NCBI GenBank assembly: GCA_900316275.1
Contig: ONCF01000074.1
Location: forward strand, 1 to 43,202
Direction: 5' to 3'
DNA: 43,202 nt
Origin: an uncultured Veillonellaceae bacterium
Lineage (GTDB): Bacteria; Bacillota; Negativicutes; Selenomonadales; Selenomonadaceae
Both the position numbers and the translations under genes were made by a program. Positions within the stretch are counted from its first letter, which is position 1, and the number at the start of each line of letters is the position of its first letter. Below are positions 33,232 to 41,303 of this stretch, piece after piece. The notes beneath the pieces are model-generated. The model had not been told where the DNA came from and did not search any database. It was given only the letters and a program-made list of their open reading frames with translations.

Positions 33232-34658
33232 GGATATGTCAGTCCCGCACGTACGGTATCAGCATCGCAGCAGCGGCCCTGTGCCTGCTGCTCCTTTTTG
33301 CCTGGTCCCTGCCGTACCAGCTCCAGGTGCTCCCCGGCCTCAGCCACCGCGTGGCCCACAGTCAGAAACTGCTGCTTTACCTGGGGTTATTCTTCTTTAC
33401 CGTCGGCCTGTGGAATGTCGGTGAAAACGATTTTTCCATCTTCATCACGCGTAACCCCACGCTGCTCTACCTCATGACATTCAGCGGGCTGTTCTTCATC
33501 GTGGCACCGCTCTACGGTTTTGCGCTGCAGGCCATCACGTTCCGCTGGCACCGCCTGCTGACTGCCGTCATGTACATCTCGTTTACGGCGGCCACGCTGG
33601 CGTTGCTGCTGCAGCTCACTGGCATCTACATGCTCTCCCAGAGCCTGTACTGGTTCCATGTGCTGCACATCAGCAGCCTCACGCTGCTCACCGTGGCGCT
33701 CGTCTACGAGGCCATTCATGAGCGCAACCGGCATGCGCGCTGGATGCTCATCCCCATCGGCTGCCTGTTCGCTACGGCGCTGCTCGAACTCGTGAATTAC
33801 CATTTCTTTCATTGGTTTGAGTTCTCACTGGGCTTTTTGAGCGGTACCATCCTGTTCCTGTTCCTCATGCTGGTCATCACAGCGGCTATCATCCGGCGCA
33901 ACGCACGTCTACAGGAGGACTATCGCGCGCAGCAGCATACGAGTGAAATGCTGGGCGTGCGCCTCGAGGCGGAGAAAGCGCGACACGACCTCATCCTGCA
34001 GGAGGAACAGCGCCTCGCCAAACTCCGCCACGATATGAAGCACCACGTCGCGCTCGTGGCCTCGCTCGCGGCCGAGGGCAACCTCGCACGCATCCAAAGC
34101 CATATGGCCGAACTCACGGACGCACTGCAGAGTGCCACACCACGACACTGGTGCGAAAACCTGGCTGTCAACGCCATCACGGAGTACTACGCCGCGCTGG
34201 CCCAGGCCGAGGGCTATGACGTAACCATCGACATCGAGTGCCCCGAGCACGCCGGTGGGCTCACGGACGCCGAGCTCGCGAGCGTGTTCGGCAATCTGCT
34301 CGAAAATGCCCTCGAAGCCTGTCGGCGCGCGGTAGCAAACGACAGCGCCACCGGGCAGCCGCCAGCCGCCTCCCCAGCAACGACTGGCACGGACCCGGAG
34401 GCGCCTAAAACGGCAGCTGTACCTTTCATCCGGTTGAAAGCCCGCCTCCTGAACGGCCATCTCGTCATCGTGCAGGACAACACGCTCGCCACGCCGCCCA
34501 AGCGCAACGGCGCGGCGTACATCTCCAGCAAGCGCGACGGCCGCCAGATCGGTCTCGGCCTGCGTTCCCTCGCCGACATCGCCGCCGCCCACGGCGGCCA
34601 CGCGGAGTTCAGCTACGATGCCGAGGCGTTCCACTCCTCGGTCATCATGGAGCTATAA
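33228..34658 (+). CDS. AgrC-like sensor histidine kinase (GHKL ATPase)
   Basis: This 476-residue membrane kinase has about seven hydrophobic helices in residues 10-225, a typical seven-transmembrane sensing unit. A coiled linker leads to the phosphoacceptor region LRHDMKHHVALVASLA (about 265-280). The ATPase has its N-box in VFGNLLENALEACRRA and a G-box in GRQIGLGLRSL. Between them, a Pro/Ala/Thr-rich insert (about 370-395) is unusual. It is coupled to the LytTR gene by a 4-nt overlap and followed by a bidirectional terminator. Ligand unknown; no peptide-signal gene was seen next to it. Confidence 0.88.
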   Translation: MRICQSRTYGISIAAAALCLLLLFAWSLPYQLQVLPGLSHRVAHSQKLLLYLGLFFFTVGLWNVGENDFSIFITRNPTLLYLMTFSGLFFIVAPLYGFALQAITFRWHRLLTAVMYISFTAATLALLLQLTGIYMLSQSLYWFHVLHISSLTLLTVALVYEAIHERNRHARWMLIPIGCLFATALLELVNYHFFHWFEFSLGFLSGTILFLFLMLVITAAIIRRNARLQEDYRAQQHTSEMLGVRLEAEKARHDLILQEEQRLAKLRHDMKHHVALVASLAAEGNLARIQSHMAELTDALQSATPRHWCENLAVNAITEYYAALAQAEGYDVTIDIECPEHAGGLTDAELASVFGNLLENALEACRRAVANDSATGQPPAASPATTGTDPEAPKTAAVPFIRLKARLLNGHLVIVQDNTLATPPKRNGAAYISSKRDGRQIGLGLRSLADIAAAHGGHAEFSYDAEAFHSSVIMEL

Positions 34659-34661
34659 AAC

Positions 34662-34703
34662 AAAAGCACCTTGCCTTTCCGCACGGAACTGCAAGGTGCT
34701 TTT
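34662..34703. terminator. bidirectional terminator between the kinase gene and trpG
   Basis: AAAAGCACCTTGC (34662-34674) pairs perfectly with GCAAGGTGCTTTT (34691-34703), with T-runs available on both strands. It serves the plus-strand kinase gene and the minus-strand trpG end. Confidence 0.85.
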
Positions 34704-34757
34704 CCTATAGCTGCTTTCCACAGGGCATATTTTTGGCTGCAAACGTCAGCCGACTAA

Positions 34758-35333
34758 TCAGTTCTGACCCAGATGACGGAGGAAGTTGGCCATCATTTGC
34801 GGCCCCTCCGGGGTGAGGATGGATTCGGGGTGGAACTGGATACCCTCGACGTCGTACTCTTTGTGCCGCACGCCCATGATGGTGCCGTCGGCGAGCTCGC
34901 TCGTGACCTCGAGGCAGTCAGGCAGGCTCGCGCGCTCGATAATGAGCGAATGGTAGCGGCCGACGGGCGTGTCCTGCGTAATGCCCGCGTAGAGGCCCTG
35001 CCCATTGTGCCGCAGCGGCGATGTTTTGCCGTGTACGATTTCGCCCGCGCGCACGACCCGCCCGCCGTAGACCTCGCCGATGGACTGATGGCCGAGGCAG
35101 ATGCCGAGGATAGGCACCTCACCGCCGAGCTCGCGGATAACGTCCTCCGTGATACCCGCGTCGCGCGGCACACCCGGCCCCGGCGAAATGACGATGCCGT
35201 CGTAGTGCATGGCGCGGATGGTCGCGACCGTCGTCTGGTCATTGCGGATGACCTCGACATCCGCGCCCAGCTCGCTGAGCAGCTGGTAGACATTGTAGGT
35301 AAAGGAATCGTAGTTATCTAAAAGCAACAGCAT
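34758..35333 (-). CDS. trpG: anthranilate synthase glutamine amidotransferase subunit
   Basis: TrpG supplies ammonia from glutamine to TrpE for anthranilate synthesis; in some bacteria the same protein serves folate synthesis (PabA). The 191-residue class I amidotransferase has LLLLDNYDSFTYN at the start, the catalytic Cys C79 in GICLGHQSIGEVYGG and the His/Glu pair in IQFHPESIL. Its ATG overlaps the end of trpE by 20 nt, so the two subunits are coupled. It is the last gene of the trp cluster. TrpG is not fused to TrpD here, and no trpD follows. Confidence 0.96.
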   Translation of the reverse strand: MLLLLDNYDSFTYNVYQLLSELGADVEVIRNDQTTVATIRAMHYDGIVISPGPGVPRDAGITEDVIRELGGEVPILGICLGHQSIGEVYGGRVVRAGEIVHGKTSPLRHNGQGLYAGITQDTPVGRYHSLIIERASLPDCLEVTSELADGTIMGVRHKEYDVEGIQFHPESILTPEGPQMMANFLRHLGQN

Positions 35334-36813
35334 CGTTTTCGACCTCCTCTACCACCTGGAACAGCGCCTTGCTCTTTTGTAAAATCTCCTGATACTCGCG
35401 CTCGGGCACGGAGTCGGCCACGATGCCCGCGCCCGACTGGATGACCGCCGTGTGGTCGTCCTCGATGCGCATGGTCCGCAGCGTGATGCACATATCCATA
35501 TTGCCGCAGAAATCCATGTAGCCGACCGTGCCGGAGTACGTATCGCGTTTCACGGGCTCGAGGTCATGGATGATCTCCATGGCGCGCAGCTTCGGCGCGC
35601 CGCTGACCGTACCTGCAGGGAACGCGGCCTGCAGCACGTCCATAGGCGTGAGACCTTTGCGCAGTTTACCCTGCACCTCCGAGACCATGTGCATGACGTG
35701 GCTGAAACGCTCGATGACCTTGAGCTTGACCACCTTGACCGTGCCCGCGTCGGAAATGCGGCCGATATCGTTGCGCGCGAGGTCCACGAGCATGGAGTGC
35801 TCCGCGACCTCCTTCGTGTCGGCGAGCAGGCCCTCCGCGAGGCGCGCGTCCTCGGCCTCGCTCTGCCCGCGCCGCCGCGTACCCGCGATGGGGTAGGTAT
35901 AGACGCTGCCGCCCTGCACCTTGACCAGCGTCTCCGGCGAGGCACCCACGAGCTTGACGCGTCCTAAGTTCAAATAGAACATGTACGGCGAGGGATTGAC
36001 CTGGCGCAGACGGCGGTAAAAATGGAAACAGGGCTTCGTGATGTGCGCGCGGAACTGGTGCGACGGCACGACCTGAAAGATGTCGCCCGCGAAGATATGC
36101 TCCTTGGCCTGACGGATAGCCGTGAGAAAATGCTCTGGTGCCTCGCCAAAGCGCTGCAGGAAATTCAGCGGCTCCGTGCGCGTGCTCCGGGGGGCCGTAT
36201 GCGGCGCGAGTGGCGCCGTGAGTTTGGCCATAGCCGCCGCGAGCTTCTGCTCGATATCGGCATAGTGTGCGGCCGCGTCCTTGCCCTCCGGCGTTGCGAG
36301 ATAGATGAGGCGCGCGCTGTTTTTCAGCGCGTCTATGACCACGAGATAGCGGCAAATCATGAACTGGCCTAAAAGCTCCTCGGGGCCGACCTCCAAACCG
36401 CGCACCCGGTCGAACGTGCTCACGACCTCGTAGTTGAAATAGCCCACGAGGCCGCCGTTCGCGAGCGGCAGCTCCGCGTCCTCCACCACAGGCTGATAGC
36501 GTTGCATGTAGGCCTTGATGCTCGTCACGGGGTCGCCGTCCACGACCTTCATGAGGTCGTTCTCGCGCACCATGAGCTTGTCTTTGAACGCCTGCAGGCG
36601 CACGAAAGGCTCCGCGCCGATGAACGAATAGCGACCGAACTGCTGGTGCGTCGTATCGACGGACTCCAGCATAAAGCCCTCACGCTCGCCCACGAGCTTG
36701 TAATAGATGGAAACGGGGGTATCGAGGTCCATGTTGAGCTCCGTCGAGACGGCAATCAGGTTCGACTGCTGCGCGAGCTCCTGGAACCTCGCTAAAGAAG
36801 GTACAAGTTGCAT
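35314..36813 (-). CDS. trpE: anthranilate synthase component I
   Basis: TrpE converts chorismate and ammonia to anthranilate, the committed tryptophan step. The 499-residue protein (ATG at 36813, after AAAGGAAAG; the longer in-frame start at 36861 lies inside the hairpin) has the tryptophan-binding signature FMLESVDTT near residue 56. The chorismate-binding core includes PSPYMFYLNL, GTRRRGQ, LVDLARNDIGR, AAFPAGTVSGAPKLRAMEII and QSGAGIVADSVPEREYQE. A hairpin with T-run (36843-36872) stands directly before its ribosome site, so expression is probably attenuated. It is separated from the trpFCBA genes by a small unknown gene. Confidence 0.96.
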   Translation of the reverse strand: MQLVPSLARFQELAQQSNLIAVSTELNMDLDTPVSIYYKLVGEREGFMLESVDTTHQQFGRYSFIGAEPFVRLQAFKDKLMVRENDLMKVVDGDPVTSIKAYMQRYQPVVEDAELPLANGGLVGYFNYEVVSTFDRVRGLEVGPEELLGQFMICRYLVVIDALKNSARLIYLATPEGKDAAAHYADIEQKLAAAMAKLTAPLAPHTAPRSTRTEPLNFLQRFGEAPEHFLTAIRQAKEHIFAGDIFQVVPSHQFRAHITKPCFHFYRRLRQVNPSPYMFYLNLGRVKLVGASPETLVKVQGGSVYTYPIAGTRRRGQSEAEDARLAEGLLADTKEVAEHSMLVDLARNDIGRISDAGTVKVVKLKVIERFSHVMHMVSEVQGKLRKGLTPMDVLQAAFPAGTVSGAPKLRAMEIIHDLEPVKRDTYSGTVGYMDFCGNMDMCITLRTMRIEDDHTAVIQSGAGIVADSVPEREYQEILQKSKALFQVVEEVENDAVAFR

Positions 36814-36842
36814 AGTACTCTTTCCTTTCTGCCAAGAATAAC

Positions 36843-36872
36843 AAAAAAGGGAGGCCTCCACCTCCCTTTTTT
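36843..36872 (-). terminator. attenuator-like hairpin immediately before trpE
   Basis: AAAAAAGGGAGG (36843-36854) and CCTCCCTTTTTT (36861-36872) form a perfect 12-bp stem with a 6-nt loop and a T-run on the minus strand. A second hairpin, GGTGC-CGTA-GCACC (36878-36891), lies just upstream of it, adjoining the stop of the 86-aa gene. Only about 30 nt separate the terminator from the trpE ATG, too little for another promoter. Transcription of trpE therefore has to pass it. Confidence 0.75.
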
Positions 36873-36891
36873 GTATTGGTGCCGTAGCACC

Positions 36892-37152
36892 TTATTTCTG
36901 CGGCGTGTTGATATCCTGCAGCACGTGCTGCTCTGTGCGTCCCAGGCACCAGCCCAGCACCTTGACCTCGGCGTAGAGCATGAGCCGCTGCTCGCGGTTC
37001 TCTACCTTCGCCTGTGAAAGGGCCTGATACTGCCGGATACCCTGCTCATAGCGGGCACGGATTTCCTGTTCGTGCCGCATGCGCTCGGGGCGGTTGCCCA
37101 CATGACGCCGCACCAGTTCGCGGGCGGCATTGTCCTGGTCATAGACAATCAT
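36892..37152 (-). CDS. 86-residue charged protein of unknown function inside the trp cluster
   Basis: This is a soluble, strongly charged, probably all-helical protein (MIVYDQDNAARELVRRHVGN; RARYEQGIRQYQALSQAKVE). It has one Trp and one Cys (GWCLGR, about 66-71) and no signal peptide or known motif. AGGAGG precedes the ATG by about 7 nt. A palindrome, CTAACA-CTCT-TGTTAG (37168-37183), abuts the ribosome site. It sits between trpA and trpE in the same direction, with a structured leader before it and an attenuator-like hairpin after its stop. Possibilities are a regulator of trpE, a bystander, or a leader-type gene; nothing in the sequence decides. Confidence 0.7.
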   Translation of the reverse strand: MIVYDQDNAARELVRRHVGNRPERMRHEQEIRARYEQGIRQYQALSQAKVENREQRLMLYAEVKVLGWCLGRTEQHVLQDINTPQK

Positions 37153-37351
37153 ATTTAACGCCTCCTACTAACACTCTTGTTAGGATTTATTCGCCGCCCG
37201 CTGGGCAAAATCCTTTTTCTCACCGCTAAGTTTTCGTGTGAGCCTCCGCCTGCCGCTCGTCTGGGCCTCGGCCATAGGTAAAGGGAGCACCCATGACACG
37301 CCCTAACGAACCGACGCTATACCCGCACCTTAGCGGTACAGAAAAGCGGTG
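37153..37351 (-). other. structured 199-nt spacer between trpA and the 86-aa gene
   Basis: On the minus strand this stretch holds a series of potential hairpins: ACCGCTAAG (37329-37337 as complement) pairing over about 100 nt with its complement at 37222-37230, CATGGGT with ACCTATG, CTCAC with GTGAG, and GGATTT with AAATCC enclosing GCCC-AGC-GGGC. CTAACA-AGAG-TGTTAG (37168-37183) follows. The first and third alternatives compete. No known riboswitch family was recognised and no T-run follows. It could be a cis-regulatory RNA, the trpA 3' end, or both. Confidence 0.45.
37168..37183. promoter_or_regulatory. 16-bp palindrome at the ribosome site of the 86-aa gene
   Basis: CTAACA-CTCT-TGTTAG is a perfect inverted repeat with a 4-nt centre. 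A similar sequence, CTAACACATTGTGTTGG, lies at 41280-41296, upstream of the trpF promoter. The two share CTAACAC and could be operators for one regulator, but the match is short. Confidence 0.35.
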
Positions 37352-38146
37352 TCAGTTATGATACTGCGCGTCTAAAGCGCTGCGCAGAGAGGCGATAAAT
37401 TGCATCGCATCGGCGAATTCGCCTTTGAGCAGGCGACCCACGACCGCACTGCCCACAATCACGGCGTCCGCATGTGCGGCCGCGGCCACGGCCGCCTCGG
37501 GCGAGCCGATACCGAAACCGACGGCGAGCGGCGTCTGCGTATATTTACGCGCCAGGCTGCAGACCTCACCGATATGGCTGTAGTCCACCTTCTTGACGCC
37601 GGTCACACCGTTGTTGGAGACACAGTAGATAAAGCCCGTCGCGTCCGTGCAGGTCTGCTGCATGCGCGCCGCCGTCGTGCCGGGCGCCACGAACTCCACG
37701 AGGTGGAAGTTGTGCGCCGCACAGATGGCCCGCATGTCGCCGCTTTCCTCGTGCGGCAGGTCGGGGATAATCACGCCGTCGAGCCCCGCCGCCTGGAAAT
37801 CGGTGACGAATTTCTCGAGGCCGTAGTGGTACATGTTGTTGATATAGCCCATGGCCACGAGAGGTATGTCCGTGAACTTGCGCACCTCGCGCACGAACTC
37901 CAGTTCCTTGGCGATGTTGATACCGTTCGCGAGTGCCTTGACGGACGCGGCCTGGATGACGGGGCCGTCGGCCATGGGGTCGGAGAACGGCAGGCCGACC
38001 TCGATGACGTCCGCACCGTTTTTCGCCGCCTCTTTGACGGCCTCGATGCTCGCCTGATAGTCCGGTGCGCCGACCGTGATATAGATGAAGATACCTTTTC
38101 TGCCGGCCGCCCGCAGGTCGGCCATTTTCTGCTCTAAACGCGTCAT
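37352..38146 (-). CDS. trpA: tryptophan synthase alpha subunit
   Basis: TrpA cleaves indole-3-glycerol phosphate to indole and glyceraldehyde 3-phosphate and passes indole to TrpB. The 264-residue TIM barrel has the two catalytic acids in place: E49 (DVIEVGLPFSDP) and D60 (MADGPVIQ). The glycine-rich VAPGTTAARM and phosphate-binding GFGIGSPE segments are also present. Its ATG overlaps the trpB stop by one base, so it is coupled. No strong terminator follows; the next 199 nt are structured spacer. Confidence 0.97.
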   Translation of the reverse strand: MTRLEQKMADLRAAGRKGIFIYITVGAPDYQASIEAVKEAAKNGADVIEVGLPFSDPMADGPVIQAASVKALANGINIAKELEFVREVRKFTDIPLVAMGYINNMYHYGLEKFVTDFQAAGLDGVIIPDLPHEESGDMRAICAAHNFHLVEFVAPGTTAARMQQTCTDATGFIYCVSNNGVTGVKKVDYSHIGEVCSLARKYTQTPLAVGFGIGSPEAAVAAAAHADAVIVGSAVVGRLLKGEFADAMQFIASLRSALDAQYHN

Positions 38147-39333
38147 TAGTCCAAGTCCTCCCCCAAAGCTTTCGCTACCATCTGCACATCCTTGTCGCCG
38201 CGCCCCGAGAGGCAGACGACGACGCTCTGGTCTTTGGTCGTCTCCGGCATGAGTTTCTCCAGATAGGCCAGCGCGTGCGAGCTCTCCATAGCGGGGATGA
38301 TGCCCTCAATCTGCGACAGCCGCTGGAACGCGTCGAGCGCCTCCTGGTCCGTCACCGAGACGTACTGCGCGATGCCCGTGTCCTTGAAGAACGAATGCTC
38401 AGGGCCGACGCCCGGATAGTCGAGACCGGCCGAGATGCTGTAGGCCTCCACGACCTGCCCGTCTGGCGTCTGCAGCAGGTAGCTGTAGGCCCCGTGCAGG
38501 ATGCCCGGCTCGCCCGTGCCCGAGAGCGTCCTGGCGTTGTCGCCCGTCTTGTCGCCGCGACCGCCGGCCTCCACGCCGATTTTTTTGACCTGCTTGTCGT
38601 TGCGGAAATCGTAGAACGTGCCGATGGCGTTGCTGCCGCCGCCGACACAGGCCACGACATAGTCCGGCAGACCGCCGATTTTCTCCGCTGCCTGCGCGCG
38701 GATTTCCTCGCCGATGATTTTCTGGAAATCGCGCACCATCATGGGATAGGGATAGGGGCCGACGGCCGAGCCGATGATGTAGTGCGTGTCCGTGATGTTC
38801 GTGGCCCAGTAGCGGATGGCCTCGCTCGTCGCGTCCTTCAGCGTGCCCGTGCCCGAGCTCACCGGGATGACCTTCGCACCGAGCAGCTTCATACGGAACA
38901 CGTTGAGCTTCTGCCGCTCCACATCGACGGCGCCCATGAAGACATGGCACTCCATGCCGAACAGCGCCGCCACCGTAGCCGTGGCCACGCCGTGCTGGCC
39001 TGCGCCCGTCTCCGCGATGATTTTCTTCTTGCCCATGCGCTTGGCGAGCAGCGCCTGCCCCAGCGCATTATTTATTTTGTGTGCACCCGTGTGCAGCAAA
39101 TCCTCGCGTTTGAGGAAGATGCGTGCTTTGCCGTAATGCTCCGTGAGTTTCTGCGCATAGTAGAGTCCCGTCGGCCGTCCCGCATACTCGCGCAGATAAA
39201 AGCGGAACTCGTCCAGAAACTCCGGATCATCCTTGTATTTCAGGTAGGCCGCCTCAAGCTCGTTGAGCGCCGGCATGACAATTTCGGGAACGTACTGGCC
39301 ACCATACTGGCCAAATCTGCCTTTCGTGTTCAT
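38146..39333 (-). CDS. trpB: tryptophan synthase beta subunit
   Basis: TrpB is the PLP enzyme joining indole and serine to make tryptophan. It has 395 residues, with the PLP lysine K86 in [15 protein letters not shown], the serine-site loop [12 protein letters not shown] and the phosphate-binding [11 protein letters not shown]. This is the TrpB1 type, matching the presence of trpA next to it. AAGGAG lies 7 nt before the ATG at 39333. The 89-nt gap to trpC contains a hairpin, AGCTGA/TCAGCT (39387-39406), without a T-run. Confidence 0.97.
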   Translation of the reverse strand: MNTKGRFGQYGGQYVPEIVMPALNELEAAYLKYKDDPEFLDEFRFYLREYAGRPTGLYYAQKLTEHYGKARIFLKREDLLHTGAHKINNALGQALLAKRMGKKKIIAETGAGQHGVATATVAALFGMECHVFMGAVDVERQKLNVFRMKLLGAKVIPVSSGTGTLKDATSEAIRYWATNITDTHYIIGSAVGPYPYPMMVRDFQKIIGEEIRAQAAEKIGGLPDYVVACVGGGSNAIGTFYDFRNDKQVKKIGVEAGGRGDKTGDNARTLSGTGEPGILHGAYSYLLQTPDGQVVEAYSISAGLDYPGVGPEHSFFKDTGIAQYVSVTDQEALDAFQRLSQIEGIIPAMESSHALAYLEKLMPETTKDQSVVVCLSGRGDKDVQMVAKALGEDLD

Positions 39334-39422
39334 ATGCTTACTCCTTTATTGATGATGTTAAAAGATGATTGCAGCTAATTGTGTTGAGCTGACGCTGGCA
39401 TCAGCTTTGCCTTAAACTATGC

Positions 39423-40193
39423 TCAGCCGGCCTTGAAGGCCCGGACCTGTGCCGCCACATCGTCAGCGACCACGAGGCCCTCGCCCACGAGGATGCCTTT
39501 GAGCCCCGCCGCACGCAACTTTTGCACGTCGGCGATGTTCATGACACCGCTCTCGCTGATGAGCGTACGCGTTTTATCGCAAGCCGGCAGCAGGTCGAGC
39601 GTGTTCTGGATATCCGTCGTAAAGCTCACGAGGTTGCGGTTGTTGATGCCGATGAACTCCGCCGGCGTGTCCTGCGCCGCCTGGAGATCTTTTTCGTCGT
39701 GCACCTCCACGAGCGCGTCCATGCCGAGGCTCCAGGTCAGGTAGAGGTATTCCTTCAGCTGCGCCGGGCTCAGGATGCGCGCGATGAGCAGCAGGGCATC
39801 CGCGCCCAGCAGCCGCGCCTCGTAAATCTGATAGGCGTCGATGACGAAATCCTTGCGCAGCAGCGGCAGCTTGATTTCCGCCCGCACCTTTTGGAAATCC
39901 TCGTTGCAGCCGAGAAAATGCGGGTCCGTATGCACGGAAAGCATCGTCGCGCCGTTATCCTCATAGATGTGCGCGAGCTCCAGCACGGAATGGCTTTTGG
40001 TCAGCCGCCCCTTCGCGGGCGACTGCAGCTTGCACTCGGCGATGAGGCTCCAATCCTCCCGCGCGAAGGCATGCCCCATGCGGAATTTGCCCGGCTGTAT
40101 CTGCCGCTGGAGTTCGCTGAGCGGCAGCCGCGCCTTGGCCTCCGCCACGATGTTGCGCTTCTGGGCCACAATCTCTGCTAAAATATCTCTCAT
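39423..40193 (-). CDS. trpC: indole-3-glycerol phosphate synthase
   Basis: TrpC closes the indole ring of CdRP, releasing CO2 and water. The 256-residue TIM barrel has the catalytic lysine/glutamate region LIAECKLQSPAKGRL (about 49-63), the LLRKDFVIDAYQIYEARLLG segment with its catalytic Lys, GINNRNLVSF and LISESGV. Its ATG overlaps the trpF stop by 4 nt (ATGA). It is a separate protein, not fused to TrpF as in enteric bacteria. Confidence 0.97.
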   Translation of the reverse strand: MRDILAEIVAQKRNIVAEAKARLPLSELQRQIQPGKFRMGHAFAREDWSLIAECKLQSPAKGRLTKSHSVLELAHIYEDNGATMLSVHTDPHFLGCNEDFQKVRAEIKLPLLRKDFVIDAYQIYEARLLGADALLLIARILSPAQLKEYLYLTWSLGMDALVEVHDEKDLQAAQDTPAEFIGINNRNLVSFTTDIQNTLDLLPACDKTRTLISESGVMNIADVQKLRAAGLKGILVGEGLVVADDVAAQVRAFKAG

Positions 40194-40846
40194 ATGACCG
40201 TCTCCTCTGGAAATTTGGGCTGGGTGCGCCGGAAATTGATGCGCTTGACCTGCTCCATGAACGCCTGGATTTTCGCCACATCCTGCTGACCATCCGTCTC
40301 GATGCCGCTCGCCGTATCCACGGCGTAGGGATGAAACGTGTCCCAGGCCTGCTGCACATTGCCGGCGTTGATGCCGCCCGCGATAATCACGGAATGTTTG
40401 ATATGACTGATGACCCCGGCGGCCTCCTGCCAGTTGAACGGCTGGCCCGTACCACCGACCTGCTCTGGCGTGCCCGCGTCGATGAGGATGAGCTCGGCCG
40501 GCAGCTTGTCCACCTCTTTGTGATCAAGGCCCTGGTGATAACGCACGGCCTTGATGACCGGCTTCTTAATCTGGCGGATGTAGTCGGCATCCTCCTGGCC
40601 ATGCAGCTGCACGAAATCGAGGTGACAGAGCTCCGCGATGGCGTTGACCCGGTAGGGCTCCTCATCGACAAAGACGCCGACCTTGCGCGCGCTGTAGCCG
40701 AGCTCCGCACAAATAGCCGCAGCCTTGCCCGGCGGCACGTTGCGCGGGCTCGGCGGGTAAAAGATAAAGCCCACGTAATCGGCCCCCGCCGTCACTGCTG
40801 CCTGCGCTGCCTCCAGGGAACGCATGCCGCACAGTTTTGCTTTCAT
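40190..40846 (-). CDS. trpF: phosphoribosylanthranilate isomerase
   Basis: TrpF converts phosphoribosylanthranilate to CdRP by an Amadori rearrangement. With the ATG at 40846 (after AGGAGATGAGAGG) it has 218 residues and starts MKAKLCGMRS, where the Cys is the general base. Other family segments are YVGFIFYPPSPRNV, KVGVFVDE, VQLHGQED, IAGGINAGNV and AVDTASGIETDGQQD (catalytic Asp region, about 172-186). It is the first gene after the T-box leader and is coupled to trpC. The substrate must come from trpD, which is not in the window. Confidence 0.96.
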   Translation of the reverse strand: MKAKLCGMRSLEAAQAAVTAGADYVGFIFYPPSPRNVPPGKAAAICAELGYSARKVGVFVDEEPYRVNAIAELCHLDFVQLHGQEDADYIRQIKKPVIKAVRYHQGLDHKEVDKLPAELILIDAGTPEQVGGTGQPFNWQEAAGVISHIKHSVIIAGGINAGNVQQAWDTFHPYAVDTASGIETDGQQDVAKIQAFMEQVKRINFRRTQPKFPEETVI

Positions 40847-40860
40847 CCTCTCATCTCCTG

Positions 40861-41195
40861 TAATATAAAAGCCCCGGCAGAAGTCAAAAACCTCTGTCGG
40901 GGCGAAATTGCTTCGCGGTACCACCCGTTTTCACTACCTCCAGTTCGAGGCAATGCACTCTTCAGATACAGGAGGCCGGCATTCTCCAGCTCCGATATCC
41001 CAGCCTGTTAACGGTGGCAGCCGTCCCAGCCTACTCGGCTAATCAAATCATGCCTTTCGGTGGGCTCTCGCAAGTCCATTCACGCTTCACCGCTGGCCCG
41101 TCGTCGCACCTCCGGCTCCCGCCGGTCACAGGCTCGCTTGACAGTGGTTGGAAACCTTACTATTTCTTGCTCGTCGATGTGTCTGTATTTACTGA
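40861..41195 (-). ncRNA. tRNA-Trp T-box leader upstream of trpF
   Basis: On the minus strand the T-box sequence GGGTGGTACCGCG (40914-40926) is followed by a terminator stem, GCCCCGACAG with CTGCCGGGGC (40871-40903 region), and TTTTATATTA. Upstream, GAATGGAC places a Trp codon, UGG (41076-41078), in the specifier position. GAGCCGG-like stem I elements lie before it. Low charged tRNA-Trp should pair with the specifier and T-box and allow read-through into trpFCBA. The leader runs from the promoter at 41201-41229 to just before the trpF ribosome site. The exact 5' end is inferred from the promoter. Confidence 0.9.
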
Positions 41196-41200
41196 TACAT

Positions 41201-41229
41201 ATATTACACACAAAGCGCGGGCCTGTCAA
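41201..41229 (-). promoter_or_regulatory. trp operon promoter ahead of the T-box
   Basis: On the minus strand, a perfect TTGACA (41224-41229), a 17-nt spacer and TAATAT (41201-41206) start transcription near 41194. The strong constitutive look fits control by the leader rather than by initiation. Confidence 0.8.
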
Positions 41230-41279
41230 GCAAAAATTTACACTTTAGCAGTGATAGGGATGAAATTTCCTGCCATGTA

Positions 41280-41296
41280 CTAACACATTGTGTTGG
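41280..41296. promoter_or_regulatory. palindrome upstream of the trp promoter
   Basis: AACACA-T-TGTGTT (41282-41294) is a near-gapless palindrome 50 nt upstream of the -35 and just past the stop of the gene at 41304. It shares CTAACAC with the palindrome at 37168-37183. It could equally be the short terminator stem of the upstream gene, though no T-run follows. Confidence 0.3.
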
Positions 41297-41303
41297 TATA
41301 TGG

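Noticed and set aside
36878..36891. T-box-like motif before trpE
   Set aside because: GGTGCTACGGCACC resembles the T-box core GGTGGTACCGC, but the bases that pair with the tRNA NCCA end are changed, and the sequence is simply a self-complementary hairpin. There is no specifier region in the right place.
37222..37337. Third MITE-like element in the trpA-trpE spacer
   Set aside because: The 9-bp inverted arms ACCGCTAAG do not extend inward, unlike the two long-hairpin repeats, so this is treated as possible RNA structure instead.
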